A DNA stretch of 64,000 nt from Sediminibacterium ginsengisoli. Lineage in GTDB: Bacteria; Bacteroidota; Bacteroidia; Chitinophagales; Chitinophagaceae. The number at the start of each line of letters is the position of its first letter. Position 1 is the stretch's first letter. Under the pieces are notes generated by a model. It had not been told where the DNA came from. It worked only from the letters and a program-made list of their open reading frames with translations, and ran no database searches. The DNA is taken from the NCBI GenBank assembly GCA_945901845.1, contig CAMDLR010000005.1, positions 1 through 64,000 on the forward strand, given 5' to 3'. The translations under genes were made by a program, and so were the position numbers. Shown here piece after piece: positions 26,622 to 36,596 of this stretch.

Positions 26622-27534
26622 TAAGGTTGTAGCGCTTCTTGCTGCAAGTGATTTTGAATTAAAGACACCCACGGTTATTGTTGTAGTTGGTCCTACGGCC
26701 GTAGGTAAAACAGCTTTTGCAATAGCGCTTGCACATCATTTAAATACCCAAATTATTTCTGCCGATTCTAGGCAGTGTTACAACGAACTAAATATTGGTG
26801 TAGCAAAGCCAACCGCCGCAGAACTTGCAGCAGTAAAGCATCATTTTATCTCGTCGCATTCAATAAATCAAGAAGTTAATGCAGGTGTTTTTGAAAAATA
26901 TGCACTAGACGCTGCTGCTCAAATTTTTAAAACCAATGCAACTGCAGTGATGGTTGGCGGCACTGGCCTTTACATCAAATCTTTTTGTGCAGGTATAGAC
27001 CTTATGCCCGCAATTGATGCAGCTATTAGAAATAGATTGATTACAGACTATGCAATAAATGGACTCGAATGGTTGCAACAAGAAGTAGCTGCTAAAGATC
27101 CAATTTATTGGGAAAGCACACACGAAAAAAACAATCCCCAGCGCCTCATGCGCGCGCTTGAAATAGTACTTGCAACCGGAAAGTCTATTACTAGTTTTCA
27201 ATCAGCACAAAAAATTGCCAGGCCTTTTAATATTTTAAAAATTGGTTTATCGATGCCCCGTGAAATACTCAATAACCGCATAGGTGATAGGGTAGATGCG
27301 ATGATACAAGAAGGGTTACTCGAAGAAGTACAAGGGCTTTTACCCATGGCACATTTAAATGCATTACAAACAGTAGGGTATCAAGAAATATTTGCACACC
27401 TCCGCGGAGAAATTTCTTTACAAGATGCTGTAACGGGGATCAAGCAACATACCAGACAGTATGCCAAACGTCAAATGACTTGGTTTACAAAAGATGCTTC
27501 GGTAAACTGGTTAGAACTTGAATCCAAAAGTTAA
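26596..27534 (+). CDS. miaA: tRNA dimethylallyltransferase
   Basis: Adds dimethylallyl to A37 of UNN-decoding tRNAs. P-loop GPTAVGKTAFAIAL (about 32-45), ISADSRQCYNELNIGVAKPT (about 55-74) with the conserved Asp/Ser and Gln, GGTGLYIKSFCAG (about 117-129), and C-terminal KQHTRQYAKRQMTWF (about 286-300). The 312-aa length is standard. The start overlaps the pRiA4b-like gene; a second ATG lies 6 bp downstream. It converges on the FadL-like gene with a 24-bp overlap. Confidence 0.95.
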   Translation: MRMDKKNINKVVALLAASDFELKTPTVIVVVGPTAVGKTAFAIALAHHLNTQIISADSRQCYNELNIGVAKPTAAELAAVKHHFISSHSINQEVNAGVFEKYALDAAAQIFKTNATAVMVGGTGLYIKSFCAGIDLMPAIDAAIRNRLITDYAINGLEWLQQEVAAKDPIYWESTHEKNNPQRLMRALEIVLATGKSITSFQSAQKIARPFNILKIGLSMPREILNNRIGDRVDAMIQEGLLEEVQGLLPMAHLNALQTVGYQEIFAHLRGEISLQDAVTGIKQHTRQYAKRQMTWFTKDASVNWLELESKS

Positions 27535-29040
27535 CATCACTGTTCCTCTCGATCCTGCTTGTGAAGCAAACGTATTTGGTTTATCATTTAAGCGGTATGC
27601 AAATTGAACGTCTCTGTTCATGATGTGCGCATAACTTAAGTCAATAAATATTCCATGGTCCCTGTAGCCAATGCCGCCTGTAGCAAGCATTCTGCTCGCA
27701 TCTAATGCATCGTCGGCGTATGGGCTACCATAATAAGCACCACCCAATCTAAACATAACGGTATGGAATTTTATTTCACCACCTAGCTTTAGATTAAAGT
27801 TGCCTTTGTAGTTTTCTTTAATGGCCTCGTTTACTTGTGTGTAATAATTTTTTAAACCCATATCGGTAGGGTCAGCTGCAGAAAATCTTGAGCCTTTGTA
27901 ATTTACATACTCAATATCGGCACTTAAAAAAGCACGTTGTTTGCGGGTGTCTTTCACTTCTCTAAATACATAACTCGCACTAGCAGTTGCTCTCCAAGGC
28001 GTGACTAACGTATAATTACTTTCACCTGCTTTGCCACTATTGAGTGCATCGCTATTTGCAGATCTGGTGCGTGCATACGATTCGGTGTTGGCAATTAAGG
28101 AAGCCCTCACTTCATCTTTAAATCCAATAACCTGTGGTGTGTGCACCGCAAAGCCAACACGCCAAAATTCGGTGGGTTTATAAATGGTGCCTAGTTTTAA
28201 ACCCATACCAATACCTCTTGAACTAAAACTTTCTTGAAAAGTGAAACTCTCAAATTGGTTATTGGGGTTAGTAGTAGCGTCTTTTTCGGTGTAGGTAAGT
28301 TCACGATTGTAATTGATGATTGGAATGGTTATACTTCCCCCTACATACATTTTGTCTTCCATATTGCCTGCAAGACCAAGGGCCAATTCGTGGTAACCGC
28401 CATTTGTGTTGGCGTCATAACTTTGGTTTACACCTGTAGATATAGGCACCATGCTCTGGTAACCATCAAACCTACCTTGTGCATTATTAGACGTGTCAAC
28501 TAAAAAAGTTCTGAAAGCTAATGAGGATCCAAAAATATAATTGCTCAGTGCTGCATTGGTATCTGCTATATCACGGGTTAATTCTTCGAGGTATTGCTCC
28601 GAAAAAGAACTCATATTATTAAAGCCCTTAAACGTTACCCTATTGTTGTAATTGGCTACTTGATTGATAGAAACCGCAATAGCATTACTGGTCCACTTGC
28701 TTTTTTTATTGTTGCTAAATCCAAAAATAAATCCACTTGTTCCGTAGAGCATATTGTTTTTTGAGCTACTACTATCGGAACCTCTATAATTAAATTTATT
28801 ATTGTTGAAGTTCATACCAGGCGACATTACAAACTCAGATGTTTTAAATAATCCAAGCCCGGCAGGGTTTATGTGGTTGGCCGTAATTTCACCACCTAGT
28901 GAACCCATCACACCACCGGTTGCTATATTTCTAGCAGAACCATTTTGTGTAAACCAAGCTGTACGAAGTGCATCGTCTGGTTGTTGTGCAAATAGGGTTG
29001 TAACAAATAATGTTGCAACAGCAAGTATTGTTAGTTTCAT
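27511..29040 (-). CDS. OmpP1/FadL-family outer-membrane protein
   Basis: 509 aa with signal peptide (LAVATLFVTTLFAQ). The mature N-terminus GSARNIATGGVMGSLGG and NHINPAGLGLF is the FadL/TodX hatch-like start found across Bacteroidota. Alternating hydrophobic/aromatic strands run through the protein, and it ends on Phe (TFGFKF) as beta-barrels do. FadL proteins pass long-chain fatty acids or other hydrophobic molecules; the substrate here is unknown. The lipoprotein gene upstream on the same strand is 24 bp away. Confidence 0.85.
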   Translation of the reverse strand: MKLTILAVATLFVTTLFAQQPDDALRTAWFTQNGSARNIATGGVMGSLGGEITANHINPAGLGLFKTSEFVMSPGMNFNNNKFNYRGSDSSSSKNNMLYGTSGFIFGFSNNKKSKWTSNAIAVSINQVANYNNRVTFKGFNNMSSFSEQYLEELTRDIADTNAALSNYIFGSSLAFRTFLVDTSNNAQGRFDGYQSMVPISTGVNQSYDANTNGGYHELALGLAGNMEDKMYVGGSITIPIINYNRELTYTEKDATTNPNNQFESFTFQESFSSRGIGMGLKLGTIYKPTEFWRVGFAVHTPQVIGFKDEVRASLIANTESYARTRSANSDALNSGKAGESNYTLVTPWRATASASYVFREVKDTRKQRAFLSADIEYVNYKGSRFSAADPTDMGLKNYYTQVNEAIKENYKGNFNLKLGGEIKFHTVMFRLGGAYYGSPYADDALDASRMLATGGIGYRDHGIFIDLSYAHIMNRDVQFAYRLNDKPNTFASQAGSRGTVMLTFGFKF

Positions 29041-29064
29041 AAATATTAGATTGAATCCTTAGAA

Positions 29065-29868
29065 CTAGTTATCTCTTCCGCCTCTGCCAGTGGATGTGCT
29101 AGTGCCAGTGCTTTTTACACCGCCGCTATTGCCACCTGCATTACTTGATGGCATTGGTGCTGCACCACTGCTAGAATTCGAAAAACTTCTGGAAGCTCTG
29201 TCCCAGCTATTGTTGTTTACAGCGCCTGCAACAGTTGTTGCGGTAGAGAATACTCTTTTGACAAGGTTCCCAAAACTATTGTTGTTGGTTCCTGTTTCAT
29301 ACGCACCCGTTTTTGGATTGCGGTAGCCTAAATTAACGTTGCCGTATGTTTTATTTTTAAATGCAGTAACATTAGACCCTGCACCTCCGCCAATATTTAC
29401 CCTTGGATTTTTAAAAGCAATGACACTACTAATAGGGTTTCTAAAACCATTACCCCAGCCGTAGCCAAGTCCTAAATTAGAACCAAAACCGAGGCCAGGA
29501 TTAAATCCAAAACCAGGCATAAACCCATTATTACATCCACAATTATAATTGTATCTGAAGTTGTTGAAATTGTTATTGAACCTATTGCCCATAAAATCAA
29601 AACGGCTATCGTACCAATAACTGTAATCATCGATGCAGTTAAAGCGGTAGCGGTTGCTTAGTTTAAGACGTAAAAAACGGTCTTCTTGCAGCTCAGTATA
29701 ACGCTCATACTGATCCTTGGCTTCTTCTTCACGTTCTAATTCTTTTTTATTGACGCCATTAGCCGGGGAATAGTAAACGTCGTCTGGGGTTTGCCCGGCT
29801 TCGTAAACGGTGCCGCAACTTGTTGCAAAAACGAGTAAAACTGCTACTGATAGGAGGTTAGTTTTCAT
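29065..29868 (-). CDS. Asn/Gly/Phe-rich lipoprotein of unknown function
   Basis: 267 aa from the ATG at 29868, which opens a lipoprotein signal peptide ending ATSC (Cys about 18). A charged helix follows (KKELEREEEAKDQYERYTEL), then a central low-complexity stretch rich in Asn, Gly and Phe (about 90-170), and a Ser/Gly/Thr-rich tail. No domain recognised. Together with the FadL-like gene downstream it may form an outer-membrane pair (inference from spacing only). Confidence 0.65.
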   Translation of the reverse strand: MKTNLLSVAVLLVFATSCGTVYEAGQTPDDVYYSPANGVNKKELEREEEAKDQYERYTELQEDRFLRLKLSNRYRFNCIDDYSYWYDSRFDFMGNRFNNNFNNFRYNYNCGCNNGFMPGFGFNPGLGFGSNLGLGYGWGNGFRNPISSVIAFKNPRVNIGGGAGSNVTAFKNKTYGNVNLGYRNPKTGAYETGTNNNSFGNLVKRVFSTATTVAGAVNNNSWDRASRSFSNSSSGAAPMPSSNAGGNSGGVKSTGTSTSTGRGGRDN

Positions 29869-30009
29869 GGCACATGGGTATTTAGGTATACTATTATGCG
29901 AAGTTACATACATTTGCGGTGCAGGCAACTACAATTACAGGGTCGGTATCTGATATCTAAACTAACAATTGTAAGCCTATTATTTTGTTAAGAATATTGT
30001 AATTCAATT

Positions 30010-31488
30010 ATGAGCAAGGAAATAACCCCAAGAGCGCAAGATTATTCGCAGTGGTACAACGATTTAGTGATTAAAGGAAGCCTCGCAGACCATAGTGCGG
30101 TTAGAGGCTGTATGGTGATTAAACCCTATGGTTTTGCACTATGGGAAAATATGCGTGATGTATTAGACAAAATGTTTAAAGACACGGGTCACCAAAATGC
30201 ATACTTCCCGCTTTTTATTCCTAAAAGTTTATTTGAGGCCGAAGAAAAAAATGCAGAGGGTTTTGCAAAAGAGTGCGCTATTGTTACGCATTACCGTTTA
30301 AAATCAGATCCTAATAATAAAGGAAAATTAATTGTAGATCCAGAAGCAAAACTAGAGGAAGAACTAGTGGTGCGTCCTACATCGGAAGCAATTATTTGGA
30401 ATACCTACAAAGGATGGATTCAATCGTATCGCGATTTACCGATACTCGTAAACCAGTGGGCCAATGTGGTGCGCTGGGAAATGAGAACGCGACTTTTTTT
30501 ACGCACTGCCGAGTTTTTATGGCAGGAAGGACATACGGCGCATGCTACTAAAACAGAGGCTATAGAAGAAACTACTAAAATGCTAGATGTGTATGCCGAT
30601 TTTGTAGAAAATTGGATGGCACTTCCAGTAATCAAAGGGGTAAAAACGGCTAATGAACGTTTTGCGGGTGCCGAAGATACCTATTGTATAGAAGCTATGA
30701 TGCAGGATGGTAAAGCGTTACAGGCAGGTACCTCACACTTTTTAGGCCAAAATTTTGCGAAAGCTTTTGATGTTAAATTCTCTGATAAAAACAACAACCT
30801 AGAATATGTGTGGGCTACTAGTTGGGGTGTGAGTACACGTTTAATTGGTGCACTTGTAATGGCGCATAGTGATGATCAAGGTCTGGTGTTACCACCAAAA
30901 ATTGCACCACTACAAGTTGTGATTGTTCCTATTTTTAAAGGAGACGAACAAAAAGCGGCGATCGATGCAAAAGTAACTGTGATGATGGCCGAATTAAAAG
31001 CACTGGGCGTTTCTGTAAAATATGATGATAGTGATAATGCAAGACCAGGATGGAAATTTGCAGAATATGAAATGAAAGGGGTGCCTGTAAGAATTGCAAT
31101 TGGTGCAAGAGATTTGGAACAAAATATTGTAGAAGTTGCGAGACGTGATACCAATGAAAAAGCAAATGCTTCGATTGATGGTATTGGACTTCACGTAAAA
31201 AATTTACTAGACGAAATTCAGGCAAATATATTTAATAGAGCCAAGGCCTTCAGAGATGATCATATTACAGAGGCTAATACTTGGGACGAGTTTGTTCAGT
31301 TACTAGATAACAAAACCGGATTTATATCGGCACATTGGGACGGCTCACCTGAAACGGAAGAAAAAATTAAAGAACAAACCAAGGCTACCATTAGATGTAT
31401 TCCTTTAGATAATAAGCAGGAAGCGGGCACTTGTATTTTATCGGGTAACCCTTCTACACAGCGCGTTTTATTTGCGAGGGCTTATTAA
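30010..31488 (+). CDS. proS: Prolyl-tRNA synthetase, eukaryote/archaeal-type
   Basis: Charges tRNA-Pro. The 492-aa enzyme is the short class, lacking the INS editing domain of E. coli ProRS. It opens with [19 protein letters not shown], with class II motif 2 [20 protein letters not shown] (about 156-175) and [20 protein letters not shown] (motif 3 region). The end RVLFARAY is the typical C-terminal aromatic terminus of this type. This version is the usual one in Bacteroidota. truB follows after 3 bp. Confidence 0.95.
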   Translation: MSKEITPRAQDYSQWYNDLVIKGSLADHSAVRGCMVIKPYGFALWENMRDVLDKMFKDTGHQNAYFPLFIPKSLFEAEEKNAEGFAKECAIVTHYRLKSDPNNKGKLIVDPEAKLEEELVVRPTSEAIIWNTYKGWIQSYRDLPILVNQWANVVRWEMRTRLFLRTAEFLWQEGHTAHATKTEAIEETTKMLDVYADFVENWMALPVIKGVKTANERFAGAEDTYCIEAMMQDGKALQAGTSHFLGQNFAKAFDVKFSDKNNNLEYVWATSWGVSTRLIGALVMAHSDDQGLVLPPKIAPLQVVIVPIFKGDEQKAAIDAKVTVMMAELKALGVSVKYDDSDNARPGWKFAEYEMKGVPVRIAIGARDLEQNIVEVARRDTNEKANASIDGIGLHVKNLLDEIQANIFNRAKAFRDDHITEANTWDEFVQLLDNKTGFISAHWDGSPETEEKIKEQTKATIRCIPLDNKQEAGTCILSGNPSTQRVLFARAY

Positions 31489-31491
31489 TCT

Positions 31492-32214
31492 ATGAAGAAG
31501 CAAAAAGAGTACCATCCATCTATGCAGCCCTACCTTGATGGGCAGGTGATATTAATTGATAAGCCACTCAAATGGACTTCATTTGATATCATTAAAAAAG
31601 TACGTTACCAAACACGCATTGCAAAAGTGGGTCATGCCGGAACCCTAGACCCACTGGCTACAGGGCTTCTTATTGTTTGCACGGGAAAATTTACCAAGCA
31701 AATCAATGATTATATGGGCATGGAAAAAGAGTATACCGGTACCATTACACTCGGTGCCAAAACGCCCACTTTTGACTTGGAAAGTGAACCTACGAATATT
31801 ACTTCTTTAGAAAATATTACGCCGCAAAAAGTGTTGGATGCAACGGCTCAGTTTACCGGAGCAATTATGCAAATGCCACCCATGCACTCAGCTATTAAAA
31901 AAGATGGACAGCGCTTATATTTAGCAGCGCGTAATGGAGAAGAAGTAGAAATAGATCCAAGACCTGTTACGATTTACGCATTTGAAATCACAAATATTGA
32001 ATTGCCCATAGTACATTTTAGGGTTGTCTGTTCTACAGGAACTTATATTAGAAGCTTGGCCAACGATTTTGGTGCAGCACTTGGTGTTGGCGGCTATTTA
32101 AGTAGCCTAAGGCGTACAAAAATCGGATCATTTTTAGTAGAAGATGCTATGCAAATAACTGCATTTGAACAGCATATTGTAGCATTAAAAGGGGAGACCA
32201 ATTCCAAACTGTAA
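31492..32214 (+). CDS. truB: tRNA pseudouridine-55 synthase
   Basis: 240 aa. KVGHAGTLDPLATGLLIV (about 46-63) holds the catalytic Asp. KEYTGTITLGAKTPTFDLES, PPMHSAIKKDGQRLYLAAR and CSTGTYIRSLANDFG are the other TruB motifs. It is coupled to proS (3 bp apart) and converges with a 30-bp overlap on the TamL gene. It lacks a long PUA extension, as in many bacteria. Confidence 0.95.
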   Translation: MKKQKEYHPSMQPYLDGQVILIDKPLKWTSFDIIKKVRYQTRIAKVGHAGTLDPLATGLLIVCTGKFTKQINDYMGMEKEYTGTITLGAKTPTFDLESEPTNITSLENITPQKVLDATAQFTGAIMQMPPMHSAIKKDGQRLYLAARNGEEVEIDPRPVTIYAFEITNIELPIVHFRVVCSTGTYIRSLANDFGAALGVGGYLSSLRRTKIGSFLVEDAMQITAFEQHIVALKGETNSKL

Positions 32215-34572
32215 AGCCAGGTTGTTTACTTTTAAACCGGAGGCACGCGTTTCTGTGATCGCAAAATTATTAAAACTCATCCATCCATTGTTTTGTTGAC
32301 GTGCAGGGTCTTTAACGCGGTAGGCTAGATCAAAACGTAATAAAAAATAGGAGAAGTCAAACCTAAGTCCAGTACCTAAACCAACAGCTAGGTCTCTTCC
32401 AAAATTTTTAAATGTAAAATGTGCATCTGGTTCGGTGGCATTTTTTTTAACGTTCCAAATATTTCCAATATCTGCAAATACAGCGCCACCAATTTTTACA
32501 GATGAAAAATCGGCAATTGTAAAACGGTATTCAATATTTGTTTCGAGTTGCATGTCGCCAAAACGGTCTCTATAACTTGAGTTAACTGTATCGCTAAATA
32601 CAGAACTTCCAAGTCCTAACTGTCTGAGTCCCCAAGCACGCATGCTATAAGGCCCCCCTGCAATAAATTGTTTGAAAAAGGGTAAGCTTTTTCCAATAAC
32701 GGGATCGGAACCATAGTTGTACCCAAAGCCAGCAAAAGCACGGTACGCTAGTTCAGATTTTGGATACCTATTTAATTGACGGTATTCGGTTTCTGTTTTG
32801 ATATACCGGTATACATTGTTTTTAATACTTGGGAAAATTTCAAAAATGGCACCCGCTTCTTCGGCGCTGATTCGGAGGTAGTGACTTCTATTTTTGTGCT
32901 TGACACTATTCACCGTTCTAATAAATGAAAAGCTTTGGCTAAAAATATTGCCCTCATTAAACGATGCTTGTAAAAACGGATTGTTTTTAATAAGGCTATC
33001 AAGTCCTGCAAGTCTAGAAATACTATAGAGTTCAAGATTGAGGGGTTTGTACAACCATATATTATCGCCGTTCTTTTTTTGTTGATGCCACTCGTAACCA
33101 ATACTTGTTACCAGTGATTTTATTTGGTAATAATCTCTTCTATCCACATAAGAGCCATTGATAGAAATTAGCGTACGCCCGTTGTCCAACGCTTTTATTT
33201 TTTTCCAATTTTTAAATGGCTGCATGATATGCGGAATGGCATAGGTATGTCCAGCATTGATTAAAAAAGTTTGTACAATATTGTTGTCTGTTGCACCAAT
33301 TAAATTTAATTCTACCCCTGTTCTAAAACTTGTAACAGATTGTATAGCCTGTTTCCAAACGTTGCGGTTGGTATAGTTCAAATTGGTAGAAATACCAAGT
33401 GTGTTACCGGTAACAATATCTGCAGAGTTTCGGCTACCTTCTAAATCTATGGAGGCACTTTGTTTAGAAGCAGGTACTAAAAACAAATGAATGTCCAAGC
33501 TGTCTTTTGCTGTTTTTAAAATTCTGGCATCTACCTGTTGCCAAGCACCTATTTGCCCAACGGTATTGAGTGTTTTATAGTAAAACCCTTCGTTGTAAAG
33601 GGTTCCAGGATATAAATAGTTATGTTGTAAAAGCGGTTTACTACTAAACTTTCCAGTTTTATTGTGAAAAAGAATTTGCTTACTATACGTGTTGGTTAAA
33701 AACTGATTGTCAATTAAAGTATCAGGCGATTCGTAAATACTTACTTCTGGATAAAAGTGAACGGCTCTAATGGTAAATGGTGTTGTTTGAAAAGTGTCTA
33801 AGGCTTTTTTATTTTTTATGAGAATATTCCAATTAATATTTGATTGTTGTTTGGCCTGGATGCTGTCAATCCTGCTGATTTGTAAAAAAGGATTGGTAAC
33901 AATTTCTAATAATTTGGTATCTACGGTATCAACCTCTGCTACTAAATTTTCTTTGTTAAAACCATAGTAACCATTGTTACGATATAAGCCCGTTAAACGG
34001 TCCAAGTCTTGACTGATAGATTCTTTGGTATAAACGCTGCCTTTTACTAGGCGACTTTCTTTGTTGTGTTGGTTGGTAAGCGCTTGTAAACTGCTATCCT
34101 CGATGGCGTAACCCACTTTGTTAACAAGTGTTTTACTGCCTGGCGTAATACGAAGTACAATATGTGTTTGTAATTGATCGCCAATAGTGTCTACTCTAAT
34201 TGAATCTGTAAAAGATGCTCTATAAAAACCCCTCGTTTGTAAATAAGCGTTCATGAAGCTAATTGAACGCTGCAAATTATTAGGTTCAAAAACGGCTGGC
34301 TGCTTTATTTTATAGAAAAAGCCAAATTTTTGAATGCTTCTGATCCGAATACTATCGTCCCAATAATTATCTAGTTCGGTAGTTAATTGTTTTTTCTCAT
34401 CTTTGGACCCTGTACCGGCAATTTCAATTTTATTGTTGTAGACAAAAGCCTTGTTAATAGGGTAGTTGACAACCGTTGTTCGGCGTTGTTCGGAACAGGC
34501 AGATAACACACAAATCACTACAAAAGTGGCAAGTGTACTGGCTAATTGATTAAAATTGCTTACTAAACGCAT
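32185..34572 (-). CDS. tamL: TamL-type outer-membrane lipoprotein barrel (BamA/TamA superfamily)
   Basis: 795 aa from the ATG at 34572. The signal peptide ends in the lipobox VLSAC, so the protein is a lipoprotein, which is the hallmark of TamL, the Bacteroidota/Chlorobi variant of TamA. POTRA-like repeats occupy roughly residues 60-330, and the 16-strand Omp85 barrel the C-terminal 400. The IAGGPYSMRAWGLRQLGLGS segment holds the lid-lock region, followed by GDMQLETNIEYRF and the terminal FGIGLPF. No tamB is next door. The start is only 4 bp from the divergent TrmH start, so each promoter must lie within the other's 5' coding region. Confidence 0.85.
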   Translation of the reverse strand: MRLVSNFNQLASTLATFVVICVLSACSEQRRTTVVNYPINKAFVYNNKIEIAGTGSKDEKKQLTTELDNYWDDSIRIRSIQKFGFFYKIKQPAVFEPNNLQRSISFMNAYLQTRGFYRASFTDSIRVDTIGDQLQTHIVLRITPGSKTLVNKVGYAIEDSSLQALTNQHNKESRLVKGSVYTKESISQDLDRLTGLYRNNGYYGFNKENLVAEVDTVDTKLLEIVTNPFLQISRIDSIQAKQQSNINWNILIKNKKALDTFQTTPFTIRAVHFYPEVSIYESPDTLIDNQFLTNTYSKQILFHNKTGKFSSKPLLQHNYLYPGTLYNEGFYYKTLNTVGQIGAWQQVDARILKTAKDSLDIHLFLVPASKQSASIDLEGSRNSADIVTGNTLGISTNLNYTNRNVWKQAIQSVTSFRTGVELNLIGATDNNIVQTFLINAGHTYAIPHIMQPFKNWKKIKALDNGRTLISINGSYVDRRDYYQIKSLVTSIGYEWHQQKKNGDNIWLYKPLNLELYSISRLAGLDSLIKNNPFLQASFNEGNIFSQSFSFIRTVNSVKHKNRSHYLRISAEEAGAIFEIFPSIKNNVYRYIKTETEYRQLNRYPKSELAYRAFAGFGYNYGSDPVIGKSLPFFKQFIAGGPYSMRAWGLRQLGLGSSVFSDTVNSSYRDRFGDMQLETNIEYRFTIADFSSVKIGGAVFADIGNIWNVKKNATEPDAHFTFKNFGRDLAVGLGTGLRFDFSYFLLRFDLAYRVKDPARQQNNGWMSFNNFAITETRASGLKVNNLALQFGIGLPF

Positions 34573-34576
34573 AACG

Positions 34577-35296
34577 ATGGTAACGAAGTCTGAGCTCAAA
34601 TATATTCAATCTTTGTCCGACAAAAAAGTTAGACTTGAAACCGGATGTTTTATTGCCGAAGGCGTAAAGCTAGTAGGTGAAATGATTGCTGCAGGCTATC
34701 CTTTAAAAGCCGTGTATGCACTTGATAGTTGGGAATCGCCAGATACTTCTATTGAAGTAACACGCATTGAAGCATTTGAACTTGAAAAAATGAGTATGCT
34801 TCAAACACCTAATCAAGTATTGGCTGTTGCCATGATGCCCCAACAAATAAAGGCACTGGATTTGACGGGTCAATTAACACTTGTTTTGGATGGCATTCAG
34901 GACCCTGGGAATATGGGCACCATTATTAGAACTGCTGATTGGTTTGGAATAAGGCAAATTGTTGCTAGTGAAGACACTGCCGATGTGTACAATCCAAAAG
35001 TAATTGGTGCAACCATGGGTAGTTTTATGCGCGTATCAGTAACCTATAAACATTTAGCAGACTGGATGCCTACTGTAAAATTACCAGTGTATGGTGCTTT
35101 ATTAGCAGGTGAAAATATATTTACAACCAAAGCACCTAATGGGGGGTTGCTTGTTATTGGTAGTGAAGGAAAAGGTATTCGTGAAAATATTTTAGACCAG
35201 ATTACCCATCCGGTTACCATTCCTAAAATTGGCGGTGCAGAGTCTTTAAATGCGGGTGTCGCTGCAGGTATTATTATCGCGCAGTTAACGCGCTAA
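34577..35296 (+). CDS. TrmH/SpoU-family RNA 2'-O-methyltransferase
   Basis: 239 aa from the ATG at 34577. N-terminal substrate-binding domain (KVRLETGCFIAEGVKLV) and a SPOUT knot: LVLDGIQDPGNMGTIIRTAD (about 105-124, motif 1), VIGATMGSFMRV, LLVIGSEGKGI (motif 2), and PKIGGAESLNAGVAAGI (motif 3). It methylates rRNA or tRNA ribose; the target is not told by sequence. Divergent from tamL with only 4 bp between start codons. Confidence 0.9.
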   Translation: MVTKSELKYIQSLSDKKVRLETGCFIAEGVKLVGEMIAAGYPLKAVYALDSWESPDTSIEVTRIEAFELEKMSMLQTPNQVLAVAMMPQQIKALDLTGQLTLVLDGIQDPGNMGTIIRTADWFGIRQIVASEDTADVYNPKVIGATMGSFMRVSVTYKHLADWMPTVKLPVYGALLAGENIFTTKAPNGGLLVIGSEGKGIRENILDQITHPVTIPKIGGAESLNAGVAAGIIIAQLTR

Positions 35297-35318
35297 ATTT
35301 TATTAAATGTTGTGGGGC

Positions 35319-36554
35319 TTATTTAAATTCAATGGCTTTAACCGGACTTATTTTTGGAATCAATAGCGTTGGTAAAAACAGGGAGATAAAACATACCAAA
35401 CTGGTACCAATACAAACGGCAGCTACCTGCCAGCCAATAATTTTTACGGGTGCCACTGAAATATAATAAGACGCTTCATCGAGTGTGATAAATCCGGTAG
35501 CTTGTTGTAAGAGACAAATGCCAAGCCCAGTTATAAGGCCAAAGCCAACGCCAGCAAGGGTTATAAAGGAAGCGTATACAATAAATATTTTTTGAATGGT
35601 CCAATTAGTGGCCCCCATCGATTTTAACAGGCCAATCATATTGGTGCGTTCTAGCATTAAAATGAGTAGGCAAGTAATTAAATTAATGAGTGCTACAATG
35701 CCCATTACAATAAATACAACATTACGGTTTACGTCTTGAATGTCTAGCCAATCAAAAATATTAGGGTACACTTCTTTGATGCTTTTGCTCATCCATTCTG
35801 AAGGTAAGGCATTGGATAAATTACTGCTTACTGCATCAATTTTTTGATATTGATCAATAAAAACTTCGTAACCCCCAATTTGATGGGGTTCCCAATTATT
35901 AATGCGCCTGATGAGGTTGATATCTGCTATCATAAAAAGTTTATCATACTCATCAATGCCGGTATGATACAATCCTACCACCACTAATTTGCGGTAGGTT
36001 TTTTGTGCATCTGCATTTGTAGAAACGAAATGCACTTTTATCGTATCATTAATTTTTATTTGCAGTCCCTTTGCAACAGCGTCCGAAATAAGGGTTTCTT
36101 TACTGTACAAACTATCGGTATATTGTATCCACCTCCCAGCTACTAAAAACTGCTTGAGTGCGGTATGGTTTTCGTTTTTTTCGATGCCTTTAATAAGCAC
36201 GCCTTCAATACCCGTTTGCGATTCTAATACCGCAGATTTTGTGGCAAAACTGTTGTAAGAAATTATACTGGGTGTGGTTGATATATTTTTTTCGACTTCT
36301 TTATTTCTGATAAGTGGAAGCTCTTCAGATACCAACGACTTGCCCGCCTCATATTTTTGTACCCTAATATGCCCCCAAAAGCCAAAAATTTTATCGGCTA
36401 CTTTTTCTTGAAAACCATTCACAAAGGCCAGCGTAATAATCATGGCTGTAATGCTTACGGCAGTAGCCACCACAGAAAGCCGGATGATAAACCGGGAAAA
36501 GCTTTGCTGCTTATTGAAGGCGATGCGTTTGGCAATATGGTAGGATAGGCCCAA
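35319..36554 (-). CDS. FtsX/LolE-like ABC transporter permease
   Basis: 411 aa. One membrane helix near residues 20-45, a large periplasmic MacB-type domain (about 50-265), then three C-terminal helices including VVFIVMGIVALINLITCLLI (about 279-298) followed by ERTNMIGLLKSMGATNWTI, the conserved FtsX core loop. The family contains LolC/E (lipoprotein release) and MacB-like exporters; the Lol role is the best guess. No ATPase gene is adjacent. The apparent start is TTG at 36554, as no ATG lies near the first conserved residues. Confidence 0.82.
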   Translation of the reverse strand: MGLSYHIAKRIAFNKQQSFSRFIIRLSVVATAVSITAMIITLAFVNGFQEKVADKIFGFWGHIRVQKYEAGKSLVSEELPLIRNKEVEKNISTTPSIISYNSFATKSAVLESQTGIEGVLIKGIEKNENHTALKQFLVAGRWIQYTDSLYSKETLISDAVAKGLQIKINDTIKVHFVSTNADAQKTYRKLVVVGLYHTGIDEYDKLFMIADINLIRRINNWEPHQIGGYEVFIDQYQKIDAVSSNLSNALPSEWMSKSIKEVYPNIFDWLDIQDVNRNVVFIVMGIVALINLITCLLILMLERTNMIGLLKSMGATNWTIQKIFIVYASFITLAGVGFGLITGLGICLLQQATGFITLDEASYYISVAPVKIIGWQVAAVCIGTSLVCFISLFLPTLLIPKISPVKAIEFK

Positions 36555-36583
36555 AAAGGTTGTTTTGGTAAAATTACGAATAG

Positions 36584-36591
36584 TATTTTTG
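36584..36591 (+). promoter_or_regulatory. -7 box (TATTTTTG) at the DUF5103 gene start
   Basis: TAnnTTTG ending 5 nt before the ATG, again predicting a leaderless mRNA. A TTTG at 36564-36567 lies 16 bp upstream, shorter than the usual 19. Confidence 0.45.
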
Positions 36592-36596
36592 TAAGC

